From assembly GCF_020616155.1 (NCBI RefSeq), contig NZ_CP085530.1, positions 1,053,501 through 1,117,500 on the forward strand: a DNA stretch of 64,000 bases, read 5' to 3'. How positions within the stretch are numbered: position 1 is the first letter of the stretch; each line of letters starts with the position of its first letter. The position numbers and the translations under genes were made by a program. Of this stretch, positions 17,964-26,275 are shown piece after piece. Under the pieces are notes generated by a model. That model was given only the letters and a program-made list of their open reading frames with translations, was not told the origin of the DNA and did no database searches. Origin of the DNA: Vogesella sp. XCS3. GTDB lineage: Bacteria > Pseudomonadota > Gammaproteobacteria > Burkholderiales > Chromobacteriaceae.

Positions 17964-18820
17964 GCTGCGCGCTGCCCGTGCCTGCCGATGACACCCTGCC
18001 TGCCAGCCAGTGCCTGCCGGTACTGCGCCTGCAGGCGGGCAGCACGGTGGCCGCCACCGACCAGCTGATTGCCGAAGTGCCCGTGGCCATGGTGTACAAC
18101 GGCGTCTCGCACGCGGTACTGCTGGCCAGCCCCGCCGACCTGCACGACTTCGCGCTGGGCTTTGCCCTGAGCGAAGGCATCCTGGCCCACGCCAGCGAGC
18201 TGTACGACTGCGAGGCCTGGCAAAGCGAGGCCGGCATAGAGCTGCGGCTCGATATAGCCAGCGCGCGCTTTAGCCAACTCAAAGCACGGCGGCGCAATAT
18301 GGCCGGGCGCACCGGCTGCGGCCTGTGCGGCGTAGATAGCCTGGACGCCGTGGCGCAAACCATCGCGCCCCTGCCCGTGCGGCCAACCTTGCACGCCGAC
18401 AGCATCGCCCGCGCCGTGGCCGCCCTGCCGGCGCAGCAGCCCCTGCACGCGGCCACCGGTGCCGCCCATGGGGCGGCGTACTGCCACGCCGACGGCAGCA
18501 TCGTGCTGGTCCGCGAGGACGTAGGCCGCCACAACGCACTGGACAAGCTGATCGGTGCACTGCGCCGGCAGGGTACCGACACCCGCGACGGCTTTGTGCT
18601 GGTGTCCAGCCGCGCCAGCTACGAGATGGTGCAGAAAACCGCGCAAGCCGGCATCCCGGCGCTGATCGCCGTGTCTGCCCCCACCGCCTATGCGGCCAGG
18701 CTGGCCGGGCAATGCGGCCTGCTATTGGCAGGCTTTGCCCGCCCCGGCCGCCTGGTGGCCTACACCCATACCGAGCGGCTTATTACCGCCCACGCAACGG
18801 AAAACAACCATGTTTATTGA
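17960..18820 (+). CDS. fdhD: formate dehydrogenase accessory sulfurtransferase FdhD
   Basis: A 286-residue cytoplasmic protein that passes sulfur from the cysteine desulfurase IscS to the bis-MGD cofactor before it is inserted into formate dehydrogenase. The catalytic CXXC loop is GRTGCGLCG with C120 and C123. The conserved VREDVGRHNALDK and VSSRASYEMVQK blocks follow. The start overlaps the fdhC stop. A copy of the repeated 10-mer lies at 18379-18388. Confidence 0.95.
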   Translation: MSCALPVPADDTLPASQCLPVLRLQAGSTVAATDQLIAEVPVAMVYNGVSHAVLLASPADLHDFALGFALSEGILAHASELYDCEAWQSEAGIELRLDIASARFSQLKARRRNMAGRTGCGLCGVDSLDAVAQTIAPLPVRPTLHADSIARAVAALPAQQPLHAATGAAHGAAYCHADGSIVLVREDVGRHNALDKLIGALRRQGTDTRDGFVLVSSRASYEMVQKTAQAGIPALIAVSAPTAYAARLAGQCGLLLAGFARPGRLVAYTHTERLITAHATENNHVY

Positions 18821-19694
18821 CGATCTGGCCATTCAGGACACCGCTATTGCGCAGCCGCTACGCCCGCCAGGCCAGCAGGTATTTACCCGCCGTGCCGAGC
18901 GCCTGCTCACCCTGGCGCAGGGCCATGCCATGGCCGACTTCCTGCAATGCTGCGCCGCCATCGCACAAGCCCAGCAAGCTTGCCACGACAGCCTGGCAGA
19001 ACAGGCCGTCAGCAGCACTGCCAGCCTGCGCGACATACTGACCCGTTTGCACCAGGCGCTAGGCCTGGCGCTGGGCGATAGCAGCCACAGCGCCATCCAC
19101 TGCCTGCTGGCCATGGACGACGACGCCCTGCAAGCACTGGCGACCTCACTGCGTACCGGCACGGCTGCGGCCAACGCTGCCCTGCACGCCGGCCTGCCGC
19201 TACTGGGTGCGTCCCTGCAGGTGCAAGCCGTTATCAGCGCCCGCCAGCGGGACCTTGGCCGCCTGCAGCATATCGAGAGCGACCACTGCCCGGTATGCCA
19301 CGCCCCGCCGGTGGCATCGCTGCTGCGCCGTGGCGACAGCGGCCACGCCGTGCGCTATGCCTGCTGCAGCCAGTGCGCCAGCGAATGGCACGTCACCCGC
19401 GTGAAATGCCTGGGCTGCGGCAATACCCGCCAGCTGCAATACCGCAGCCTGGCCCACCGCGACGCCGAGCCGGCCGCCCCCAACCACAAACAGCCGCACC
19501 AGCACCGTGCCGTGCAAGAGGCGGAATGCTGTGACAGCTGCCACGGCGAGCTGAAAATCGTGTCCACCTTGCTGGACCCGCTGGCCGAACCCTTTGCCGA
19601 CGATCTGGCCAGCCTGATGCTGGACATGCTGGCCGGCGAAGCAGGTTACGGCCGCATCGGCGTGAACCCGTACTTTATTGCCGGCGAGGCATAG
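18810..19694 (+). CDS. fdhE: formate dehydrogenase accessory protein FdhE
   Basis: A 294-residue rubredoxin-like maturation factor that binds the catalytic subunit of respiratory formate dehydrogenases. Four CXXC pairs are visible: CPVCHAPP, CCSQCASEW, CLGCGNT and CCDSCHG, in the last third of the protein. I start at ATG 18810, which overlaps the end of fdhD by 11 bp; upstream in-frame starts lie deep inside fdhD. It is the last gene of the fdh operon, followed by a hairpin. Confidence 0.93.
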   Translation: MFIDDLAIQDTAIAQPLRPPGQQVFTRRAERLLTLAQGHAMADFLQCCAAIAQAQQACHDSLAEQAVSSTASLRDILTRLHQALGLALGDSSHSAIHCLLAMDDDALQALATSLRTGTAAANAALHAGLPLLGASLQVQAVISARQRDLGRLQHIESDHCPVCHAPPVASLLRRGDSGHAVRYACCSQCASEWHVTRVKCLGCGNTRQLQYRSLAHRDAEPAAPNHKQPHQHRAVQEAECCDSCHGELKIVSTLLDPLAEPFADDLASLMLDMLAGEAGYGRIGVNPYFIAGEA

Positions 19695-19726
19695 GTGCCG
19701 GTAGCCGCCAGCTAGCTGCACCAAGC

Positions 19727-19757
19727 AAATGGCCGCACACTATGCGGCCATTTTCAT
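19727..19757. terminator. terminator after fdhE
   Basis: An 11-bp stem (AAATGGCCGCA/TGCGGCCATTT), loop of 5, followed by TTTTC on the plus strand. It can also serve the convergent GNAT gene. Confidence 0.75.
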
Positions 19758-19790
19758 ACCTTCCTGGCGGGCAAATACCGCCGGGCATCA

Positions 19791-20717
19791 TCACTCGGCG
19801 GGCTTCGCCAGCTTGGCAGCAGCTTGCCAGCGGTAGTAGATATCCCATTCTTCTTCGTGCGTAGGCACAAAACCATGGCGCTGGTAGAAAAGGTTGGCCG
19901 CGCTGCCACGCAGGGCGCCCAGGCACAGCGGCAAGCCGGCTGCCGCCGCCTCGGCCTGCAAGTGCTGCAGCACCGCACCGCCTACGCCCTGCCCCTGTAA
20001 GCCTGGCAGCACGTACAGGTGGTCCAGATAGTGGCAGTCGGCCAGCTGGCGACGCGCCAGAAAGCCGATGCGCTTACCGGCGCGCGCGATCCAGCGGGTA
20101 TCCGCTGGCTGAAAGCTGGCGGCCAACCGCGCACGCGCACGCTCGGGGTCGAAGCGGCCGATAGCTTGCAGGCTAGGCCGCATGGCTGCCAGGCGCAGCG
20201 TCAGCAGCGCCTCGAAATCGTCAGCAACGCACGGCTGCAGCTGGTAGCCCGCTGGCACGGCATCGTCAGCCAGTGGCTTGCGCATGAACACGCTCAGCGG
20301 GTGGTCGGGGTAGTCGCCAAAGGCGGTGCAGCGCGCAAAACCCTGCGCCGTGTAAAAAGCCAGTGCCGCCGGCTGCAACGGGCCGGTTTCCAGCATCAGC
20401 GCCAGGCAGCCTGCCGCCCGCGCCTCAGCTTCCAATTGCAACAGCAACTGGCCGGCTACGCCCTGCCCGCGCGCGGCCGGCTGCACGTACATGCGCTTGA
20501 TCTCGCCGCAATCCGCACCCAATACGACGGCGGCGCAGCCACACGCTACCCCTGCCGCGTCACGCGCTACGGCAAAGCGCACCTGCGGCTGGGCCAGCCC
20601 GGTGATGTCCAGCGTATAGCAGGCCTCGGGCGGGTACAGGCCGCCCTGGTAGGCGTCCAGCTCGGCGATGAGGGCGATGATATCGGGCTGGTCCGGGTGT
20701 TCGAAGGCGATGTGCAT
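19791..20717 (-). CDS. tandem two-domain GNAT acetyltransferase
   Basis: A 308-residue protein made of two acetyl-CoA-binding GNAT domains. The first has the A-motif MYVQPAARGQGVAGQLL (about residues 72-88), the second has LYVLPGLQGQGVGGAVL (about 240-256). Each domain ends in a family-typical aromatic block (ALAFYTAQGF, NLFYQRHGF). The substrate is unknown. The start at 20717 was chosen because domain 1 begins there and the longer frame runs into the upstream terminator. Two repeat copies (19892, 20119) lie in the second domain. Confidence 0.88.
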   Translation of the reverse strand: MHIAFEHPDQPDIIALIAELDAYQGGLYPPEACYTLDITGLAQPQVRFAVARDAAGVACGCAAVVLGADCGEIKRMYVQPAARGQGVAGQLLLQLEAEARAAGCLALMLETGPLQPAALAFYTAQGFARCTAFGDYPDHPLSVFMRKPLADDAVPAGYQLQPCVADDFEALLTLRLAAMRPSLQAIGRFDPERARARLAASFQPADTRWIARAGKRIGFLARRQLADCHYLDHLYVLPGLQGQGVGGAVLQHLQAEAAAAGLPLCLGALRGSAANLFYQRHGFVPTHEEEWDIYYRWQAAAKLAKPAE

Positions 20718-20756
20718 GGCAGGTCCGGCGAGCGAAAGGTTTGCCGCAAATGAAAA

Positions 20757-20778
20757 TGGCAGGGTTTTCACCCTGCCA
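20757..20778 (-). terminator. terminator of the motB-to-RNA methyltransferase operon
   Basis: An 8-bp TGGCAGGG/CCCTGCCA stem with a 6-nt loop, followed by ATTTTC on the minus strand, 24 bp past the stop at 20802. Confidence 0.7.
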
Positions 20779-20801
20779 TGCTGCGGCAATACTGGCAAGC
20801 C

Positions 20802-21593
20802 TTAACAGGCTGCCTCCAGCTGGCGCACGCGCTCGAACAGGCACACGGTCGCGGCCATGGCCACGTTCAGCGATTCGGCGTGGCCGGGCATGGGAATGCG
20901 CACACGCAGGTCGGCCGCCGCCAGCACATCGGCACTAACGCCGGCGCCTTCATTGCCAAACACAAAAGCCACATCGCCAGCCAGATCCTGGCCGTACAGC
21001 GACACACTGCCCTCCAGATGGGTAACCAGCTTGCGCCCCGGCCAGGTGGCCAGCACGGCGGGCAGGTCGGCGGCTTCGTGGATATTCAGGGCAAAGTGCG
21101 CCCCCATTCCGGCGCGTAGCACCTTGGGCGAGTACACATCCACACAGCCTTTGGACAGATACACATCGCGCACGTTGGCCGCAGCCGCGCAGCGCAAAAT
21201 GGTGCCGAGGTTGCCGGGGTCTTGCACGTCGTCCAGCATCACGCACGGCGCGCCGGCGGCGGTAGGCTGCGCTGCCGGGCGGCGGCACACGGTAAGCACC
21301 TCGGCCGGCGTGGCCAACGCGGTGACTTTGGCCAGTACCGGCGTGGCCACCAGCACCGCCAGGCGGCGATCGAGCCTGGCTAGCAAAGGCAGCAGCTCGC
21401 CGTGGTGCTGCGCGCTTTCGTTCACGTAAACAGCGTCAATGCCCAGGCCTGCGTCGATGGCAGATTGCAGCAGGTGCAAGCCTTCCAGCACCAGCTGGCC
21501 GTGTTTGCGGCGATCGCGCGCATTGGTGAGCAGGCGGCCCAGATGTTTGAGTTCATCGTTGGCCGCCGAGGTAAGGGTTTTCTGGAATGTCAT
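20802..21593 (-). CDS. TrmH/SpoU-family RNA 2'-O-methyltransferase
   Basis: A 263-residue SPOUT methyltransferase. An N-terminal RNA-binding substrate domain (about residues 1-95) precedes the knotted catalytic domain. Motif 1 is LDDVQDPGNLGTILRCA, motif 2 is FVFGNEGAGVS and motif 3 is IPMPGHAESLNVAMAATVC. It methylates a ribose in rRNA or tRNA with SAM; the target is not evident. It is 3 bp downstream of the HDOD gene and ends the four-gene operon that begins with motB. Confidence 0.93.
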   Translation of the reverse strand: MTFQKTLTSAANDELKHLGRLLTNARDRRKHGQLVLEGLHLLQSAIDAGLGIDAVYVNESAQHHGELLPLLARLDRRLAVLVATPVLAKVTALATPAEVLTVCRRPAAQPTAAGAPCVMLDDVQDPGNLGTILRCAAAANVRDVYLSKGCVDVYSPKVLRAGMGAHFALNIHEAADLPAVLATWPGRKLVTHLEGSVSLYGQDLAGDVAFVFGNEGAGVSADVLAAADLRVRIPMPGHAESLNVAMAATVCLFERVRQLEAAC

Positions 21594-21596
21594 GCT

Positions 21597-22925
21597 TTAC
21601 AAGGCTATCTGCGACACCCGCGCCACGGTTTCCTTGAAGCGCTGGTAGGTGTCGTCGTCTATGGGTTTATTGCTGCGGAAATTATCGACAAAGAACACGC
21701 CCGCCAGCGTGTGGCCGGTAAATACCGACATGCAGGCAAAGGCGCTATCGCCCAGGTGGCCAAAGAACGGGTCTTCGTACTTGCGGGCTAGCTGTGCCCG
21801 CGTGGCGGCGGGCGCATGGAAGCTTTGCGGTTTGCTGGCCAGCAGGTTGAAGAAGCTGCCTGGCTCCAGCGATACCGCCAGCTTGCGTATCGGGTCGTGG
21901 TCGTCCAGCCCTACCTGGTAGCGCAAGCGCAAGGTATGGCTAGGCTGGTCGTAGCGCAGGAAGAAAATGCGTTCCAACTTGAGGTCGTTGGCAAAGTGGC
22001 GGATAGACTCGCGCAGCGCCACATCCAGCTGCTCGGCACTGCTGAGCGTGGATACCGGATTTTGTTTGACCAGGCTGGGGAACGGGCCTTCCATGTACAT
22101 ATAGGCGCGAGCGCTGTAGGTGTAGCCGGTGGCGCGCGGGTTGCGGGCGATTTGCAAAATGGACTGCTGTACCACTTTGTGGGCGTCTTCCGGGCTGCAG
22201 CCTATCAGCTTGGCTGCTGCCTCGATACCCACATTCCACTGCGAGCGCCACCAGCCCTGATCCACGCCATTGGCGGTGGCAATGGCCAGCTTGAGCAGCT
22301 GCTTGCGGCGGTTGCCCGGGCCGGTGCCCAGGTTGGCCAGCAGGCCGCTTGGCAGCGGCATTTTCTGGATGAACTGCTCCAGCAGTTTGGGGTACTCGGT
22401 TTTGAAAACGTCGGACACTTCCTGCAGTAGCGGGCCATGCGGCACGCGGTTGCGGTAAATCAGGTACAGGCAGGCCGGCAGGTTGTACACCAGCGCTGCC
22501 AGGAAGCAGTCTTCTACCTTGTAGTCGTCCAGCATGGCCAGCCAACCCTTGATGGTGAAAGCGGCAATGCGGCTGCGCCCCAGCCAGTCGCCCAGTGCGT
22601 CCAGCACGTCTTCGTCCAGCTTGCCACGGCTCACTTCCAGAATCGGGATATTGCGGTAGCGGGTGTTGACGGCCTCCAGCCCCAGCATCATCAGCATCTG
22701 CTCCACCGTCGGGGTGGCCTCGCTGCGCTGCAGAGCTTTGGACGCGCCCACTACCCGCAGCAAGTCCAGCAGCAGGAAGGGGTCGGACAAAGTGAGGTTG
22801 GACAGATCGGAAAAGGCGATCTGGTCAGGGTGCTGACTCATCATCTGGCGAACTTTGACTGCGGTGCCAGGCAGGATAGGCCAGCGGTTTTCAGCCAGGG
22901 AAGACAACCAGTTAGCTAGTTCCAT
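21597..22925 (-). CDS. HDOD-domain signalling protein
   Basis: A 442-residue protein. The N-terminal half is an HDOD domain (about residues 15-220), a degenerate HD-type domain used in signalling and motility control. Recognisable blocks are WPILPGTAVKVRQMM, LSDPFLLLDLLRVV and MLMMLGLEAV. The C-terminal part (about 280-440) looks GAF-like (SVFTGHTLAGVFFVDN). No catalytic HD pair is visible. The 5' end overlaps the stop of the methyltransferase gene by 14 bp. Its place in an operon with motB hints at a role in motility, which is inference. Confidence 0.85.
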   Translation of the reverse strand: MELANWLSSLAENRWPILPGTAVKVRQMMSQHPDQIAFSDLSNLTLSDPFLLLDLLRVVGASKALQRSEATPTVEQMLMMLGLEAVNTRYRNIPILEVSRGKLDEDVLDALGDWLGRSRIAAFTIKGWLAMLDDYKVEDCFLAALVYNLPACLYLIYRNRVPHGPLLQEVSDVFKTEYPKLLEQFIQKMPLPSGLLANLGTGPGNRRKQLLKLAIATANGVDQGWWRSQWNVGIEAAAKLIGCSPEDAHKVVQQSILQIARNPRATGYTYSARAYMYMEGPFPSLVKQNPVSTLSSAEQLDVALRESIRHFANDLKLERIFFLRYDQPSHTLRLRYQVGLDDHDPIRKLAVSLEPGSFFNLLASKPQSFHAPAATRAQLARKYEDPFFGHLGDSAFACMSVFTGHTLAGVFFVDNFRSNKPIDDDTYQRFKETVARVSQIAL

Positions 22926-23658
22926 GCGGGTGCCGCCAGATCAAGAGTTCTTTTTGCAAAATCCCCCCCAGCGGCAAGCGCTGGGCAGGCTCTTCAGTAT
23001 TGATAGTGAATGTATTACTAACCAGCCAGCTATTTGTGTGGCATTTGTTTAAAAAATACTGCCACACCTTTTCCATCGGCGCCGGAGAAAGAAAGGCGTG
23101 GATCACGTTGTACTGCGCCCAGTCTTGCTGCCAGAAGTTACCGTAGTACAAGCGGGCATTAGCCGGGCGGCCCGCCAGCACATGGCGGCAGTAGCTCCAC
23201 AGCCAAGGCAGCATGGCATTTTCGACACCGGCTACCTGCACATCGGGGCGCAGCTGCGCCAGGCGCAACACCACGCGGCCATCGCCACTGCCCAGGTCCA
23301 GCACGCGGGCACCCTGTGGCAGCCAGGCGGCCAGCACCTCGGTACTTTCGCGGGATGACAGATACAGCGGCACACGCTCGGTAATGGCATTACGTGACAC
23401 GGCATAAGTGAGCACAAACGCCAGCAGATACACCCAGGGTGGCAACGCCAGCCACAAGGCGGCCAACACCAGCGGGCCCGCCACGGCATGCAGCCAGCGC
23501 CCCATGCCTTGCAGGCGCAACAGGCTGGCCAGCAGCAGCGCCAGCGCCGCCTGCAGCCCACTCCACAGTACAGGCTGCGCCAGTGGCGCCACAAAATAGA
23601 ACACCAGGAGTGCCGCCGTCAGCTGGATCAGCAGGGCACGCAGCAGGGCTGCCAGCAT
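22912..23658 (-). CDS. membrane-anchored class I SAM methyltransferase
   Basis: A 248-residue protein with an unusual layout: three to four hydrophobic helices fill residues 1-85, and a SAM-binding domain follows. Motif I is VLDLGSGDGRVV at about 119-130, with VAGVENAML as the acidic motif II. The substrate is unknown; the anchor suggests a lipid, quinone or membrane protein. Its ATG overlaps the stop of motB (ATGA), so it is coupled to motB. Confidence 0.82.
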   Translation of the reverse strand: MLAALLRALLIQLTAALLVFYFVAPLAQPVLWSGLQAALALLLASLLRLQGMGRWLHAVAGPLVLAALWLALPPWVYLLAFVLTYAVSRNAITERVPLYLSSRESTEVLAAWLPQGARVLDLGSGDGRVVLRLAQLRPDVQVAGVENAMLPWLWSYCRHVLAGRPANARLYYGNFWQQDWAQYNVIHAFLSPAPMEKVWQYFLNKCHTNSWLVSNTFTINTEEPAQRLPLGGILQKELLIWRHPHGTS

Positions 23659-24596
23659 CAGTGCCCGCCTGCGGGCGCCACCGGCGCTACCGCTGCAGCG
23701 GCCTCTTGCGGGCTGCTGACCGTAGCATTGCTCAGGTCGGCATCAGAGGAAATCAGGCCATCGCCGCGGATACGCGCCTCGGCGTCTTTGTTCAGGATCA
23801 CAATGGCAATACGGCGGTTTTCCGGGCTGAACACGTTTTGCTTGTTCAAGGGGTCAGCCGGGCCCAGGCCCACCACGCGCAGGACTTTCTCATCCAGCAT
23901 ACCGCCGGCAATCATCTCGCGCCGCGCTGCATTGGCCCGGTCAGCAGACAGTTCCCAGTTGGTATAGCCGGCATCACTGCCGGAAAAACGGTTGGCATCG
24001 GTATGGCCAGAAATACTGATGCGGCTATCGATATCGTTCAGCTCGCGGCCGATGGACTGCAGGATCTCGCGGGTATAGCCCATCGGGGCAAAGCCACCCG
24101 ACTGGAACATGGGGCGGTTCTGCTCGTCGATGATCATGATGCGCAGGCCGTCGGGCGTCATTTCCATCTTCACCTGGTTCTTGAACTGCTTCATGAATTC
24201 GCTTTTGGCCATGCCCTCTTCCAGCTTGGCTTGCAGGCGCTTTTGCAGCTTGTTCAGCTTTTGTGCTTCTTCTTCGGCCTTGGCCGGGTCCGGGTTACCC
24301 TTTTTGACCAGGCCGGCAGATTTGGTCAGATCGGTACCGCCCCCCTTGATCACCGAGGTAGACGCGCCTGCACCCTCACCGCCCTGCAAAGCGGTTTTCA
24401 GTGGCGATTTGAAGTAGTCGGAGATACCGCTAAGCGTCCCCTGCGAGGTAGAGCCCAACAGCCACATCAGCAAGAAGAACGCCATCATGGCAGTAACAAA
24501 GTCGGCGTAGGCAATTTTCCACGCACCACCGTGGTGGCCGTGGCCACCTTTTTTGATCTTTTTGACGACTATGGGGCGTTGTGATTCGTCAGCCAT
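23658..24596 (-). CDS. motB: flagellar motor stator protein MotB
   Basis: A 312-residue stator subunit. The single membrane helix carries the proton-binding aspartate (YADFVTAMMAFFLLMWL, Asp32). A basic, His/Gly-rich cytoplasmic N-terminus precedes it. The C-terminal OmpA-like peptidoglycan-binding domain has SISGHTDANRFSG and ELSADRANAARREM. It anchors the stator to the cell wall and couples proton flow to flagellar rotation. No motA lies next to it, which is unusual. The C-terminal tail is Ala/Pro-rich. Confidence 0.93.
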   Translation of the reverse strand: MADESQRPIVVKKIKKGGHGHHGGAWKIAYADFVTAMMAFFLLMWLLGSTSQGTLSGISDYFKSPLKTALQGGEGAGASTSVIKGGGTDLTKSAGLVKKGNPDPAKAEEEAQKLNKLQKRLQAKLEEGMAKSEFMKQFKNQVKMEMTPDGLRIMIIDEQNRPMFQSGGFAPMGYTREILQSIGRELNDIDSRISISGHTDANRFSGSDAGYTNWELSADRANAARREMIAGGMLDEKVLRVVGLGPADPLNKQNVFSPENRRIAIVILNKDAEARIRGDGLISSDADLSNATVSSPQEAAAAVAPVAPAGGH

Positions 24597-24772
24597 GCTT
24601 GCAGCCCTTGTTATCGCAGGTAAACACGGGTGCGGCGCTGGCCAGCTAGCCCGTCGGTATGATTAGACGCTGCCGCAGCTTAAGGCATGCGGCCAACCCT
24701 TATCTTACTACATGACTTGCAGCTGCTGTGCTGCCTTGCGGCTGCCGCACAGCATGCACGTAGCGGCAAAAC

Positions 24773-24804
24773 AGCAAAAAACCCGCCGCAGCGGGTTTTT
24801 TGCT
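24773..24804 (-). terminator. terminator of the putrescine catabolic operon
   Basis: A 14-bp perfect stem (AGCAAAAAACCCGC and its complement) with a CGCA loop and six T on either strand, 14 bp past the transaminase stop. Confidence 0.92.
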
Positions 24805-24817
24805 AGCCGTGGGCGGC

Positions 24818-26197
24818 TCAGGCCAGGCCTTTTTCTTTCAGCTGGCGCTCGAACTCGGCCATGCAACGCGCGGCCGTGTCGATCATCTGGTCGACCTCTG
24901 CCTTGCTGATCACCAGCGGCGGCGCCGACACGATATGGTCGCCGCAGGCACGCATGATCAGGTTATTGGCAAAGAAGATGTCACGGCACATCAGGCCGAT
25001 CTCGCCCCAGTTGGCGAACAGCTCGCGCGTCTGCTTGTTTTTCACCAGGGTAAACGCCTGGATCAAGCCTACACCGCGAATGTCGTCCACGTGTTCGAAC
25101 TGGCTGAAGGTTTCGCACCAGCGCTTTTGCATATAGGGGCCGATGTCTTCTTTTACGCGCTGAACAATGCCTTCGTCGCGCAGGGCTTTCACGTTGGCGT
25201 GCGCTACGGCGGCGGCTACCGGGTGGCCGCTATAGGTAAAGCCGTGGTTGAAGTCGCCACCGGCAGCCAGGGTACTGGCTACTTCGTCGTTCACGAACAC
25301 GGCGCCGATAGGCAGGTAGCCGGACGACAGGCCCTTGGCGGTGGTGAAGATATCCGGCTGGAAGCCGAAATGCGTCTGGCCGAACCATTCGCCGGTGCGG
25401 CCAAAGCCGCAGATCACTTCGTCGGCCACCAGCAGGATGTCGTACTTGCGGCAGATGCGCTGCACTTCCGGCCAGTAGGTGGACGGTGGCACGATCACGC
25501 CGCCGGCACCCTGGATAGGCTCGCCCACAAAGGCGGCTACCTTGTCGGCACCCACTTCCAGGATCTTGTCTTCGATCCAGCGCGCAGCAGCCACGCCGAA
25601 CTCTTCCGGCGTCATGTCCTTGCCGTGTTTGTAGTACCACGGCTGCTCTACGTGCACGATGCCGGGAATCGGCAGATCGCCCTGCTCGTGCATATAGCTC
25701 ATGCCGCCCAGGCTGGCGCCACCAATGGTGGAGCCGTGGTAGCCGTTCCAGCGGCCGATCAGGGTTTTCTTCTCTGGCTTGCCTTTTACATCCCAGTAGC
25801 GGCGCACCATGCGGATCATGGTATCCACCGACTCGGAGCCGGAGTTGGTGTAGAACACGTGATCGAAGCCCTGCGGGGCCACTTGGGCCAGCAGGTGCGA
25901 CAGCTCTACCACCGCCGGGTGGGAGGTCTTGAAGAAGGTATTGTAATAAGCCAGCTCGTCCATCTGGCGCTTGGCCACGTCGGACAGGTCTTTGCGGCCG
26001 TAGCCGATGTTCACGCACCACAGGCCGGCCATGCCGTCCATGATCTGGTTGCCTTCGCTATCCCACAGGTAAATGCCGTCCGCACGGGTGATCATGCGCA
26101 CGCCCTGCTCGTTCAGCGAAGCGGTATCGGTAAAGGGGTGCAGGTGGTGAGCGGCATCCATCTCGCGCCAGGCTGCGGTATTACGTTGCTGCGTCAT
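24818..26197 (-). CDS. class III omega-transaminase (putrescine/beta-alanine:pyruvate type)
   Basis: A 459-residue PLP enzyme that moves a terminal amino group to pyruvate, giving alanine. PLP-binding features are GSESVDTMIRM (about residues 120-130), the invariant ADEVICGFGRTG with Asp259 and Lys288 in TTAKGLSSG. Length and sequence closely resemble the Chromobacterium violaceum omega-transaminase as I remember it. In this cluster it probably acts on gamma-glutamyl-putrescine, replacing the oxidase PuuB, as SpuC does in Pseudomonas. It is the last gene of the ald-puuD-puuA operon, 78 bp after puuA; a repeat copy lies in that gap (26233). Confidence 0.93.
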   Translation of the reverse strand: MTQQRNTAAWREMDAAHHLHPFTDTASLNEQGVRMITRADGIYLWDSEGNQIMDGMAGLWCVNIGYGRKDLSDVAKRQMDELAYYNTFFKTSHPAVVELSHLLAQVAPQGFDHVFYTNSGSESVDTMIRMVRRYWDVKGKPEKKTLIGRWNGYHGSTIGGASLGGMSYMHEQGDLPIPGIVHVEQPWYYKHGKDMTPEEFGVAAARWIEDKILEVGADKVAAFVGEPIQGAGGVIVPPSTYWPEVQRICRKYDILLVADEVICGFGRTGEWFGQTHFGFQPDIFTTAKGLSSGYLPIGAVFVNDEVASTLAAGGDFNHGFTYSGHPVAAAVAHANVKALRDEGIVQRVKEDIGPYMQKRWCETFSQFEHVDDIRGVGLIQAFTLVKNKQTRELFANWGEIGLMCRDIFFANNLIMRACGDHIVSAPPLVISKAEVDQMIDTAARCMAEFERQLKEKGLA

Positions 26198-26275
26198 TTC
26201 TACTCTCCAGTAAACACCGCCTGCGGTACCAGGGTTGGCCGCAGGCGGTAGCGTGTCGTCGTTATCGTTATGGTG

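Noticed and set aside
24800..26251. Open frame of 483 codons on the plus strand
   Set aside because: Antisense to the transaminase, whose Lys288 and PLP motifs are intact.
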